64,000 bases of DNA from Pseudobutyrivibrio sp. ACV-2 (lineage in GTDB: Bacteria > Bacillota > Clostridia > Lachnospirales > Lachnospiraceae): contig NZ_FNQZ01000010.1 in the NCBI RefSeq assembly GCF_900107545.1, positions 1-64,000 on the forward strand, read 5' to 3'. The notes beneath the pieces were generated by a model. That model did no database searches. It had not been told where the DNA came from and saw nothing but the letters and a program-made list of their open reading frames with translations. The position numbers were made by a program, and so were the translations under genes. This document shows, in pieces, positions 53,891 to 62,992 of this stretch (position 1 is its first letter; each line of letters opens with the position of its first letter).

Positions 53891-54733
53891 CTAGATAATA
53901 TCTATGAAATCCTTTTCAGTCTGATTAAACAATACTACTGCTGCCATTGTTAGCACCAATGTAAAAATAGTACTGTACAACAGAGCCAACACATTAATCT
54001 CTCCTGTACCTAACACGCAATAACGAAATGCCTCTACAAAAGACGAAATTGGATTAATATATACCACTCCCTGAATAAATTCTGGCAACTGACTAGAAGA
54101 ATATATAACAGGTGAAACATACATCATCACTGTAGTAAGTAACCCCACCATATGCGAAAAATCTCTATATTTTATAGTTATACATGAAACAATCAGTCCC
54201 ATCGCTGTTCCCATCATGGACATTAAAAATGCTATAGGTATAACAAACAGGATTTTTGCTCCTATCATCTGAGCATCTCCAGCCAAATAAAAGAATAGCC
54301 ATGCAACCATAGTCACTATAAACTTGATTCCTACTCTTATAGCATTAAATAGGATATTTGCGATTGGCATTATAAGTCTTGGGAAATATACCTTGCCAAA
54401 AAGATAACTGTTTTCCAGCAGAACTCCTGTATTGCTTCCAAAACAGCTAATAAAGAAATCCCATACCACACTTCCCGTCATGTAAAAAAGAAAATACGGT
54501 GTTCCATCCGATGAAAATTTACCTACATATCCAAATACAAAGGAAAAAATTCCTGAATTGATAATTAAACTAAAAATCAACCATAATGGACCTAATATTG
54601 TCTGTTTATACTGAACCTCATAGTTTCTTTTAACTAAAGTCCACACTAATTCTCTGTATTTAATAATTTCCTTTACCGGCACCCTAAACAATGGAACCTT
54701 TGGCTCTATAACCGTTGTCCAATTCTTATTCAT
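53891..54733 (-). CDS. wzm: ABC-2 type polysaccharide export permease
   Basis: 280 residues, six membrane helices. It starts with KEIIKYRELVWTLVKRNYEVQYKQTILGPLWLIF, the standard cytoplasmic and first-helix text of Wzm/TagG permeases, and ends with VVLFNQTEKDFIDII. The ATG at 54733 follows GAGG; codons further upstream (TTG 54745, ATG 54739) lie in the same frame inside the preceding gene, so the exact start is uncertain. It overlaps the end of the GT4 gene. It forms the channel for the two Wzt-type ATPases. Confidence 0.93.
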   Translation of the reverse strand: MNKNWTTVIEPKVPLFRVPVKEIIKYRELVWTLVKRNYEVQYKQTILGPLWLIFSLIINSGIFSFVFGYVGKFSSDGTPYFLFYMTGSVVWDFFISCFGSNTGVLLENSYLFGKVYFPRLIMPIANILFNAIRVGIKFIVTMVAWLFFYLAGDAQMIGAKILFVIPIAFLMSMMGTAMGLIVSCITIKYRDFSHMVGLLTTVMMYVSPVIYSSSQLPEFIQGVVYINPISSFVEAFRYCVLGTGEINVLALLYSTIFTLVLTMAAVVLFNQTEKDFIDII

Positions 54734-55880
54734 TTTCATCCTCAATCAACTTTTCAATTTCTCTAATACGTTCCTGATAAGTAATGATTTTCTTTCGCTC
54801 CATAATCTTGTTTTTGTAATATTCATGAAGACTCGGGTCATCCATTACTCTCTTCATAGCTTTATAGATTCCTACAACATGTATTGGAGTAACAATTCCA
54901 TACTCGCTGTCACCAAGCAGCTCTCTAACTCCTGAGCAGTCTGTAAGAATCATTGGAATATCAAGCAGTGCTGCTTCCTGGCTCACAAGAGAATATCCCT
55001 CATAAATAGAACTTGAAATAAACCAATCTGCAGCTGCAATATATTTGTATGAGTTTTGACGTGGTCCTATAAACTTACAACTGGTAACACCTGTTTTATA
55101 TAATCTTTCCTGAATCTTCTCATATTCATTGCCCCATGGTTCTCTTCCACCAATAACAATTACTTCGAAATTGTATCCTTCATCTTCCAGTGCTCTACAA
55201 GCTTCAATCAAAAGAGGATACCCCTTTTGATCATTAATTCTGCCTACACTGACAAATCTAAATGGTTGTTTATCCTTTGGTAATTCCAACGAATCAATAT
55301 CCACTACCGGTTCCTTGGCCTTTTTTAATACATTCTCAATATTGATTGGATTGTATTTAACAATAAGATTCCCTGGGTCACCTATAACATCACATACACC
55401 TTTTTTTATATCCTGGGACACACATATTATATTTTTAAACTGCTGCATGGCTTTGACTTCATTTTCTTTACTGCCAAAAATGTGCTCAGTGTAATAATGA
55501 TTATTGTAATCTGTATGGTTCCATGCATATTTCAAAGGAATATCGTATTTTAATGCACTTAATAGCGTTCCACCATCTTTCATACAAAGCAAAACATCAA
55601 AATTCATCTTTTTGATTTTGCCCATAAAAGTACGCTCATATATTTTACGATTGATATAGCTATAGACATGAACAACGAAATTTGATTTATACTCCTTTGG
55701 AACGCTTTCAGAGATATATCTAACATCCGTAGGATACTGGTCGTAGAATGACTCATCATATTTATAGGTCATGACAGTGATGTCGTATTTTTCGTGCCAT
55801 GCCCATACTAAATCATACATAAGTTTTTCCACGCCACCACCATAGGCTAAATCATTCATTATAAGAATTCTCTTTTTCAT
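54726..55880 (-). CDS. glycosyltransferase family 4 (copy A)
   Basis: 384 residues, GT-B fold. It has IMNDLAYGGGVEKLMYDLVWAWHEKY at the N-terminus, FVSVGRINDQKGYPLLIEACRAL, IGPRQNSYKYIAAADWF, and SSSIYEGYSLVSQEAALLDIPMILTDCSGVRELL. It is a near twin of the 379-residue protein at 52.7 kb. It ends overlapping the permease gene. The upstream gene is the acyl carrier protein, so this is where the decoration cassette joins the exporter operon. Confidence 0.93.
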   Translation of the reverse strand: MKKRILIMNDLAYGGGVEKLMYDLVWAWHEKYDITVMTYKYDESFYDQYPTDVRYISESVPKEYKSNFVVHVYSYINRKIYERTFMGKIKKMNFDVLLCMKDGGTLLSALKYDIPLKYAWNHTDYNNHYYTEHIFGSKENEVKAMQQFKNIICVSQDIKKGVCDVIGDPGNLIVKYNPINIENVLKKAKEPVVDIDSLELPKDKQPFRFVSVGRINDQKGYPLLIEACRALEDEGYNFEVIVIGGREPWGNEYEKIQERLYKTGVTSCKFIGPRQNSYKYIAAADWFISSSIYEGYSLVSQEAALLDIPMILTDCSGVRELLGDSEYGIVTPIHVVGIYKAMKRVMDDPSLHEYYKNKIMERKKIITYQERIREIEKLIEDENE

Positions 55881-55913
55881 TGATGGTTCCTTCTTTTATT
55901 CCTATAAAAATAA

Positions 55914-56150
55914 CTAATCCATTTTGCTCTCAGTTGTTTGAATGAGATCAGCAATGTTTCTTATTTTTGATAAATCATCAGACGAAAACTTAATTCCGTA
56001 TTTCGCTTCAATATCTCCAATGATCGTCATTATCTCAATCGATGAAAGACACAAGTCGTCTATCATCGCACTATCTAATGTAACTTCATCCTCTGGTATA
56101 TCTGCTATATCAATTATTATTCCCTTAATTGATTCAAATAATTCATTCAT
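55914..56150 (-). CDS. acyl carrier protein
   Basis: 78 residues. The four-helix carrier pattern is clear, with the phosphopantetheine site at Ser37 in DDLCLSSIEIM, where the common D-S-L is replaced by S-S-I. Acidic as usual. GGAGG lies nine bases before the ATG. It is preceded by the acyl ligase gene (24 bases apart) and followed by a glycosyltransferase, not by fatty-acid genes, so it is a dedicated carrier for the ligase. Confidence 0.92.
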   Translation of the reverse strand: MNELFESIKGIIIDIADIPEDEVTLDSAMIDDLCLSSIEIMTIIGDIEAKYGIKFSSDDLSKIRNIADLIQTTESKMD

Positions 56151-56174
56151 TTTCTAATTCCTCCAACTATATAA

Positions 56175-57593
56175 CTATCGTTTAATCTTTCCACTTGCTG
56201 TTTTTTCGAACTCCGTTTCTCTAAATTCTATAAAGTATATCTTTCTATATGCAGGCTGAGTTTGATTGAGGTTACTTATGTATTCCCTAATGTTCTGCTC
56301 ATCCTGGTTATTTGCATACACCTCAATAGCAATTCGATCTTTTTTTTCGAAAACTTTACACTCTTTCACTAAAGGATTTTCGTATACCTTAGACTCGATT
56401 TCTTCTGGACTGACATTTTCCCCGCCAGAAAGAATGATTAAATTCTTTTTTCTTCCAGTAAGGTAAACATACCCATCCTCATCGATATAGCCCAAATCAC
56501 CAGTATAAATTACTCCATCATTCAAACAGGCTTTTGTCTCTTTAGGGTTATTATAATACCCCAACATGTTGCTCTGTGATTTAACACATATTTCACCATC
56601 TATACAAAATATTTCTGTTCCATCTACTGCTTTGCCTATTGAATCAACATGTTTTCCCATATCATAATTTATTGCTGAAGCATTACCGCTTTCCGTCATA
56701 CCATAAAATTGGCAAACCGTAATATCGTTTTCCTTAAAAAGCTTCACGATATGTGGATCTATGCTTGCGCCACCTGAGCCAATATGTTTCGGGTTACCAA
56801 TACGTTTTTTTTGTCCTCGTTTGATAAAATTAGCCCACATTTTCATCATGGCGGGTGTTATAGTTGCATAATCCACTGTAATATTTTCTAAATCTGCTAA
56901 AATATGTTTAACATCTTTGCTCATGCACATTGTGCAACCATACGAAGTCCAACTAAGCCAAAAACTAAGTCCCCCAATGTGGTATAGAGGGAAATTAGTA
57001 TATGCCTTCAAATTCACCTCATTTCCTGCATTATTCACATATTCAAAAGGTAACAATGTTCTTATGCTTCCAAACAAGCTCATGGCTGATAGTGCTACAC
57101 CTTTCGAAAAACTAGTTGTACCAGATGTAAACAGTATAAGAGAAAGTTTTTCACCCTCGTCATCTACAAAATCATGTAATTCTTTTTCAGCAACAGAGTC
57201 AAAAATGTCATCAAATAACTGCTCTTCAATAATAATAGGCAAGTCTCTAAACGCTTTTTTCTCAGCCTGTTCTGAACAAATTACCAAATCACCATCAGCC
57301 TTTTTTACTGCGAACTTCAAATTTTCAGAGTTTTCATAATTATTCAAAGGAACAGCCACGGCACGAGAAAAAATAATCGCACTAAGAAGAACTATATATC
57401 TATAATCGCTATCTGCTAAAAGGCATATATGTTTTCCTTCAATACGGCCAAGCTTTTCCTCTAACTGATATGCACATCTTCTAATGTCACGAAGATAATC
57501 TGAATATGTCCAATTGTCCACATTCGAGCCATCTAGCATCTTTACGGCTGTTACATCGTTATGGTTTTCTAGTAATTTTAAATATTGAAGCAC
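56175..57593 (-). CDS. AMP-forming acyl ligase, copy 2
   Basis: 472 residues from the GTG at 57593, which has GGGGG eight bases upstream and gives the same length as its paralogue; a GTG at 57602 lies in the same frame. ANL superfamily: FTSGTTSFSKGVALS (P-loop), YGMTESGNASAI, YTGDLGYIDEDGYVYLTGRKKNLIILSGGENVSPEEIE and a C-terminal TASGKIKR lysine motif. These activate a carboxylic acid with ATP and load it on a thiol, here probably the carrier protein directly downstream. The substrate is not evident. It is highly similar to copy 1 at 58.2-59.6 kb, most of all in its last 110 residues. Confidence 0.92.
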   Translation of the reverse strand: MLQYLKLLENHNDVTAVKMLDGSNVDNWTYSDYLRDIRRCAYQLEEKLGRIEGKHICLLADSDYRYIVLLSAIIFSRAVAVPLNNYENSENLKFAVKKADGDLVICSEQAEKKAFRDLPIIIEEQLFDDIFDSVAEKELHDFVDDEGEKLSLILFTSGTTSFSKGVALSAMSLFGSIRTLLPFEYVNNAGNEVNLKAYTNFPLYHIGGLSFWLSWTSYGCTMCMSKDVKHILADLENITVDYATITPAMMKMWANFIKRGQKKRIGNPKHIGSGGASIDPHIVKLFKENDITVCQFYGMTESGNASAINYDMGKHVDSIGKAVDGTEIFCIDGEICVKSQSNMLGYYNNPKETKACLNDGVIYTGDLGYIDEDGYVYLTGRKKNLIILSGGENVSPEEIESKVYENPLVKECKVFEKKDRIAIEVYANNQDEQNIREYISNLNQTQPAYRKIYFIEFRETEFEKTASGKIKR

Positions 57594-57599
57594 TCCTAT

Positions 57600-58080
57600 C
57601 ACCCCCCCTTCTGCCTATTCGGCTTTTATATATTTCTATAAATTTTATCAACATCCTCAAAGCTATTGCTATCATTTCTACTGTGTGAATACACATAAAA
57701 TATAGTGAATATCGTCCTAAATATCTTATTGTGTTTGATATTTTTCCGCTAACTGACTTATCAACTCGCAAAAAAACATATGCCACACCTATTCCTAATA
57801 GACCATTTACCATAAAACTAATTGGTCCTAAAGAATAGCCATCATATCCTATTCCTGCCTTTATCCCTAAAATAGCTTGAATTGTATTAGGAATTGCCAC
57901 TAGAAGTGCATATATACATATAGATTCCTACTGTGCTCTGAAGTTAGCACTTTATTTTTTCTGATGTAGTAACCCATATAAACATCCAAAACTCCAACCA
58001 ATCCCCGCGACAACCCAAAAGGAGTGAAACCTATAGCAAACAAGAGACTACCAATAATCACTAATCCCTTATAAATTACT
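57600..58080 (-). pseudogene. decayed acyltransferase family 3, second copy
   Basis: Translations on the minus strand match the C-terminal half of the intact acyltransferase at 59.6-60.8 kb: FTPFGLSRGLVGVLDVYMGYY (near 57990-58050), then, after a stop and frame change near 57915, ILGIKAGIGYDGYSLGPISFMVNGLLGIG and RYLGRYSLYFMCIHTVEMIAI. The N-terminal half is missing. At the 3' end, one missing base before the ligase start (GGGGGTGATAG against GGGGGTCGATAG in the intact copy) removes the stop frame. It marks an old duplication of acyltransferase-ligase-carrier. Confidence 0.8.
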
Positions 58081-58089
58081 TAATTACTT

Positions 58090-58140
58090 AATTAGTTTTC
58101 CCTTTAATAGACTCAATGAGTTCACCTATATTTCATTCAT
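58090..58140 (-). pseudogene. decayed acyl carrier protein, first copy
   Basis: The minus strand begins ATGAATGAA like the intact carrier gene, with an AGAGGACA site upstream, but then breaks; a fragment translates as E-L-I-E-S-I-K-G-K, close to ELFESIKGI of the intact protein, before stops. It lies right after the copy 1 ligase, in the place of a carrier gene. Confidence 0.7.
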
Positions 58141-58162
58141 TCTCTATGTCCTCTTTTGATTG

Positions 58163-59581
58163 CTAGCGTTTAATTTTTCCACTTGCCGTTTTATCAAATT
58201 CAGTATCCCTAAATTCTACAAAGTATATCTTTTTATACGCTGGCTGCGTTTGATTGAGGTCGCTTATGTACTCCCTAATGCTCTGCTCATCCTGGTTATT
58301 GGCATACACTTCAATAGCAATTCGATCTTTTTTCTCAAAAACTTTACACTCTTTAACTAGAGGGTTTTCATATACCTTAGATTCAATTTCCTCTGGACTA
58401 ACATTTTCTCCTCCAGAGAGAATGATTAAATTCTTTTTTCTTCCAGTAAGGTACACGTAACCAGCTTCATCTATGTAACCCAAATCGCCAGTGGAGATTA
58501 CTCCGTCTTTCAGACAATCCTTAGTTTCTTCGGGGTTATTATAATAGCCAATCATGTTACTCCAAGATTTAATACATAATTCCCCATCAACAAAATTGAT
58601 ATCTACACCATCCATAGCTTTTCCTATTGAGTCAATGTGGTTTTCCATGTCATAATTTACCGTGACAAGATTACCAAGTTCAGTCATTCCATAACATTGA
58701 GCAACAGTGATATTATTATCCATAAAGAATTTACTGAGAGTAGGCTCAATCAACGCTCCACCAGATACCACATGTTTTGGATTACCTATACGTTTTTTTT
58801 GACCTCTCTTAATACAATTTACCCACATTTTTAATATGGCAGGTGTCACAACTGCGTAATCAATGGTTATATTCTCTAAATCTGAAAGCATATGCTTAGG
58901 ATCTTTACTCATACAAATTGTGCAACCATTTTGAGTCCAACTGAGCCAAGCGAGAATTCCTCCAAGATGATACATAGGGAAATTAGTATACCCTATTGAA
59001 TTTAAGGCATCTTCTGTACCATTCATATACACAAGTGGAAGGAACTTTCTTTTATTTCCAAACAAGCTGAAAACTGATAATTCAACTCCCTTTGAAAGAC
59101 TTGTGGTTCCAGAGGTAAATAAAATAAGTGCTAATTTATTTGCCTCTTCATCTTTAAAATCAAATAATTCTTTTTCAAGTGGCGACACTGCCATACCATC
59201 AAATAGCGTCTCTTCGCTAACCAATAGCAAATCCTTAAATGTGCTTTTCTCTGCATATTCTGAAAGAATTAAAATATCAGATTCAACTTGATTAACAGCA
59301 AATAATAAATTTTCAACGGTTTCTAAATTATTCAATGGAACAGCCACAGCGCGAGAAAAAATAATTGCACCAAGAAGAACCATGTATCGATAATCGGTAT
59401 TGGCTAAGATACATATATGCCTCCCTTCAATAGGACCAAACTTTGCCTCCAGCTGATATGCACATCTTTTCATATCATGAAGATAATCTGAATAGGTCCA
59501 ACTATCTACATTAGGACCATCTAACATCTTCACAGCATATGCATCTTTATGGTTTTCAAGTGTTTTTAAATACTCTAGCAT
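58163..59581 (-). CDS. AMP-forming acyl ligase, copy 1
   Basis: 472 residues, ANL superfamily: LILFTSGTTSLSKGVELSV, GMTELGNLVTVNYDM, STGDLGYIDEAGYVYLTGRKKNLIILSGG and the C-terminal TASGKIKR motif. Activates an acid as the acyl-adenylate for transfer to a carrier thiol. Its own carrier gene is reduced to a fragment, so it may use the intact carrier encoded downstream. It follows the acyltransferase by 2 bases. The TESGN of copy 2 is TELGN here; both have the C-terminal lysine, so neither looks inactive by motif. Confidence 0.92.
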   Translation of the reverse strand: MLEYLKTLENHKDAYAVKMLDGPNVDSWTYSDYLHDMKRCAYQLEAKFGPIEGRHICILANTDYRYMVLLGAIIFSRAVAVPLNNLETVENLLFAVNQVESDILILSEYAEKSTFKDLLLVSEETLFDGMAVSPLEKELFDFKDEEANKLALILFTSGTTSLSKGVELSVFSLFGNKRKFLPLVYMNGTEDALNSIGYTNFPMYHLGGILAWLSWTQNGCTICMSKDPKHMLSDLENITIDYAVVTPAILKMWVNCIKRGQKKRIGNPKHVVSGGALIEPTLSKFFMDNNITVAQCYGMTELGNLVTVNYDMENHIDSIGKAMDGVDINFVDGELCIKSWSNMIGYYNNPEETKDCLKDGVISTGDLGYIDEAGYVYLTGRKKNLIILSGGENVSPEEIESKVYENPLVKECKVFEKKDRIAIEVYANNQDEQSIREYISDLNQTQPAYKKIYFVEFRDTEFDKTASGKIKR

Positions 59582-59583
59582 TC

Positions 59584-60750
59584 CTATCGACCCCCGCTTC
59601 TATACATATGACTTTTATAGATTTCTATAAATTTAACCAAAATCTTCAAAGCAATTACTATTATTATCAATCTGAAAATGTATAAAATTACAAAACCTAA
59701 AACTGGCTGATTAATCAACTTTTCAGCAATGACATACCAAGGAACAGCTATCATTTCTACAGTATGGATACACATAAAATATAATGAATATACTCCTAAA
59801 TATCTCAAAGCGTTTGCTATCTTCCCATTAAACAGCTTATTAATTCTTAGAAAGACATATAACACACCTATTCCTAATAGGCCACTTTCTATATATGTTA
59901 CTGGTCCTAAAGAATAAACATTATCTGACATTTCGGTTATCATTCCCAATGCAACTAGAATAATATTAGGTATTATTACAAATGAAGTATAATTAAAGAG
60001 GTTTTTTCTACTATGCTGTGATGTCAGCGCTTTATTTTTCCTAATGTAATACCCCATATAAACATACAAAACTCCAACTAATCCTTGAGACAAGCAAAAA
60101 GGTGTGAAGTCCGTATAACTCAATAGCCACCCTATGATTGATAAACCTAAAGCATAATATTTAATTTTTGCTTCATCGACAACACTTAATAAGATATTAA
60201 AAATGCCCAATGCCCAGAATAACGCTAAAATAAACCAAACAGGCCCATTAGCAAAGATGATAATGTTTTCAAATTGAACAGTTTGCGAAAATCCTAATAA
60301 CATTCCAGCAAGTACTTTTAAACTTTCTTGAAAAGCACCAGGTAAGTACCTAAAGAAACAAAAATGAATAATAATGTTAAATAACACAGTAACAATAGTG
60401 GTCCATAAATAAGGCTTAATCAGCTCCTTCATCTCTAAAGAAAAATTCTTTAAAATTGGTCTTTTTCGAACACTATATCCTGACAAAATAAACATTGCTG
60501 GCATCAAAGAAGCTAATACAGCACCTAAAACTGAAATACATATTCCAGCAATAATAGATTTTTCAAAAACAAATGGTATGTTTTTTAAAGTGCCTGATTC
60601 ACTATACTTTGTGATAATATCAATCATCAACATAGGAAAATTTGATCTGTTGTGCATTAGCACAATCAGCACCATTGCTATTCCTTTAAATAAGTCAAAC
60701 ATTCCAATGGATGTTGTAACCGGACTATTCAACTTTCTGAATATTTTCAT
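59584..60750 (-). CDS. acyltransferase family 3 membrane protein of the decoration cassette
   Basis: 388 residues, about ten hydrophobic segments. FDLFKGIAMVLIVLMHNRSNFP with the conserved His near residue 33 is the family-3 opening; AMFILSGYSVRKRP follows at about 85. The ligase start is only 2 bases from its stop. Paired with an AMP ligase and carrier protein, it probably accepts an acyl group from the carrier or a lipid and puts it on the exported glycan, a job analogous to DltB but in an unrelated family. GAGG lies eight bases before the ATG. It is the first gene of the exporter operon. Confidence 0.88.
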   Translation of the reverse strand: MKIFRKLNSPVTTSIGMFDLFKGIAMVLIVLMHNRSNFPMLMIDIITKYSESGTLKNIPFVFEKSIIAGICISVLGAVLASLMPAMFILSGYSVRKRPILKNFSLEMKELIKPYLWTTIVTVLFNIIIHFCFFRYLPGAFQESLKVLAGMLLGFSQTVQFENIIIFANGPVWFILALFWALGIFNILLSVVDEAKIKYYALGLSIIGWLLSYTDFTPFCLSQGLVGVLYVYMGYYIRKNKALTSQHSRKNLFNYTSFVIIPNIILVALGMITEMSDNVYSLGPVTYIESGLLGIGVLYVFLRINKLFNGKIANALRYLGVYSLYFMCIHTVEMIAVPWYVIAEKLINQPVLGFVILYIFRLIIIVIALKILVKFIEIYKSHMYRSGGR

Positions 60751-60816
60751 ATATTAAACCTCAGCTATCTTTAATTCGTTGTATTGTCACATAATGTAGC
60801 GTAATAAGCGTCGAAT

Positions 60817-60845
60817 AGTATACCATATTATTTTCATTTACATAA
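60817..60845 (-). promoter_or_regulatory. promoter of the exporter operon
   Basis: TTATGT (60840-60845, minus strand) and TATACT (60817-60822) with a 17-base spacer and TGG before the -10 (extended -10). Transcription would start near 60810, about 60 bases before the acyltransferase. The -35 is poor. Confidence 0.55.
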
Positions 60846-60939
60846 TCGTAATAATGCACACATTTTATAACTCTGCAATTATTCTTTTATTCACCTTGTT
60901 ATAATCTACTTACTTGCTAGGCAACGATATAATTAAGTC

Positions 60940-60984
60940 AAAAAATACACCCCAAAACTGCAATTATATTGCTGTATTGGGGTG
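60940..60984 (-). terminator. terminator after the 587-residue membrane protein
   Basis: CACCCCAA / TTGGGGTG stem with an inner GCAAT / ATTGC stem and six T on the minus strand; 6 bases after the stop. Confidence 0.9.
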
Positions 60985-60989
60985 ATATT

Positions 60990-62753
60990 TTATAATATCC
61001 TGTCTCTAAATAGTTCTTCATGATGAGGGTATATTTCATCAAAATGCTTGGCTATAAGCTCCAAATCATTTATAGAATAATCCGATACTCTTTCATATAT
61101 TTTAATCGTTAATCCACCATCAATATCGTAAGACTCAATTAGATTGTAATGTTTTCCAATATGTGATTCAGTGTTAATTATTTCAGTATTAATGTATCTA
61201 AGTATCTCTTCACCGTTGTTATAAGTACAACTAGGTGAGTTACACGCTAAAACATAATGAGCACTTAAGAAACTACTTGGAAAACCATCTCTTAAGTCCA
61301 CATCAGACACAAACGAAGCACTCGGGGTGGCATTTATTATTTCAGGCAATCTTACATTTCTTATAGTATCCGAATTAAACAATTGCTCACCAACAGCAAC
61401 ATAGGTATCATTTTTTTCTTGGGTACGAGAATTAATTGAATCCACTATTTTATTAACATTTACTATATCTTCTCTAACAAGAGGAAAATGCATATAGGAC
61501 GCTTCTTTATATTCTCCTTCTTTCATTATAAAATGTCCAAATCCAACAATTATAAAATCTACTACTAATAGTACAGTGAGTATATTTATCCGTACTTTTA
61601 TCTTTTTCGATTCATTATAAAAATCAAATATTAATATCTGTAGAATAAAGAATCCAGTGGCCCAAATTAAGCCATGTTGAATACCTGGTGTTTGGACATT
61701 CAAAAACGAACAAAAAGTAGAAATAGTTAATATTAATATAATTACTAATTGATTTAAATACTTTCTATTTACAATACATATATATACTGAAACACAAAGA
61801 AGCACAACATGCATAACACTTTGGTATACCATAAGCGAAAGAAATGATACTATAAATGGTAATTTATAGGCTGTAAAAGCTTCACCATTTGACATAATAG
61901 TATTTAATAAAAAGTCTTTAAAAAATATAAGTAGAACGCATAAACTAATCCCACCTATTTCCAAGAAATTAAAAACAGTAGTCTTTATAATCACATTAGA
62001 CTTTTTCTCTTGCTTTATATAATCATATATAGCTTTATAAATCATTGTAACGACATATCCCACTACGAAAAACAAAGCATATCTTCTGGATATCCAAGCT
62101 AAAAGTAGCAGTAAACTAACAAAGACATTTCTAACATGATCAATTTTAGAAAAATCAAATTCTAGTAAATAAAAAATTGCTAATGAAATAGGTATAAGAA
62201 TCGCTACATCTATCATTCCTCTAAGAAGTGCTCTATAGAATGTGCAATATATCACTCCTAGAAAAATAGATAGGCAAAATACAGAACTGGCATTTTTATT
62301 TGATAATAATCGAACAGCTAATAAACCATGCAAAATAAGCGCTGGTGTCAAGAAAAAAAATGCTACTACTGTAACATAATTAACAAATCCAGCTCCGGTA
62401 AAATGCAAAGGCAACGCTATTACAGAAGGTAAATACGTGTTATAGTCATCAAAGTTAATAGAATACCAAAGTGATTTTAAACCATCCATAAAATTAACAC
62501 TAAATAGCAGATTTGTCCTATCGATAGAGTTCTTCCAGTATCCTGCCCAATCCCAAGTGTATATAGTATTATCTTGACTAACTGTAAATCGTACAAAGAA
62601 AATACAATATAATAGCAATCCAATAACAATAAATACTTTTTTTATATCAATCGTATTGACAACCTTTTTTACTGCAACTTTAGCTGGTGAATGCCAAGTC
62701 ACAATCGCTATGAATATATAAAAGGTTAGAAAATAAAAAATACTACTTATCAT
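60990..62753 (-). CDS. large polytopic membrane protein, probably GT-C type glycosyltransferase-like
   Basis: 587 residues from the ATG at 62753, which has AGGAG nine bases upstream; the extension to 62804 begins near the predicted transcription start and is rejected. About eleven membrane helices end near residue 425, followed by a soluble extracytoplasmic domain of about 160 residues (SASFVSDVDLRDGFPSSFL...). TWDWAGYW after the first helices resembles the acidic first loop of GT-C enzymes (the D/E residues there could be catalytic). The AT content is higher than neighbours, hinting at transfer. No exact family is recognised. It has its own promoter and terminator. Confidence 0.65.
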   Translation of the reverse strand: MISSIFYFLTFYIFIAIVTWHSPAKVAVKKVVNTIDIKKVFIVIGLLLYCIFFVRFTVSQDNTIYTWDWAGYWKNSIDRTNLLFSVNFMDGLKSLWYSINFDDYNTYLPSVIALPLHFTGAGFVNYVTVVAFFFLTPALILHGLLAVRLLSNKNASSVFCLSIFLGVIYCTFYRALLRGMIDVAILIPISLAIFYLLEFDFSKIDHVRNVFVSLLLLLAWISRRYALFFVVGYVVTMIYKAIYDYIKQEKKSNVIIKTTVFNFLEIGGISLCVLLIFFKDFLLNTIMSNGEAFTAYKLPFIVSFLSLMVYQSVMHVVLLCVSVYICIVNRKYLNQLVIILILTISTFCSFLNVQTPGIQHGLIWATGFFILQILIFDFYNESKKIKVRINILTVLLVVDFIIVGFGHFIMKEGEYKEASYMHFPLVREDIVNVNKIVDSINSRTQEKNDTYVAVGEQLFNSDTIRNVRLPEIINATPSASFVSDVDLRDGFPSSFLSAHYVLACNSPSCTYNNGEEILRYINTEIINTESHIGKHYNLIESYDIDGGLTIKIYERVSDYSINDLELIAKHFDEIYPHHEELFRDRIL

Positions 62754-62806
62754 TAAGCCGATCTCCTTATACCTGCCATACATAATATGCAACGAAATGC
62801 CCATGT

Positions 62807-62812
62807 ATTATA
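62807..62812 (-). promoter_or_regulatory. extended -10 promoter of the 587-residue membrane protein gene
   Basis: TATAAT (62807-62812, minus strand) preceded by TGA, giving an extended -10 (TGnTATAAT). It places the start near 62800. No good -35. Confidence 0.55.
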
Positions 62813-62992
62813 TCAGCATCTTTCAATTGTATAAGGGATAATTTTCCAGTTAATTGAAATAGTAATTTGTAAAATTTATATAAATATAAGCCAGTATTCG
62901 CCCAACTAGCAGCCACACTTTTTAAACTGTGTCAGATATTTATCACATAACAAAAAGTGCCTGCACCGAAGATGCATTGATTTATTTACGTC

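Noticed and set aside
57559-57900. 113-residue ORF on the minus strand
   Set aside because: It is the decayed C-terminal part of a duplicated acyltransferase running into the ligase gene, not an independent gene.
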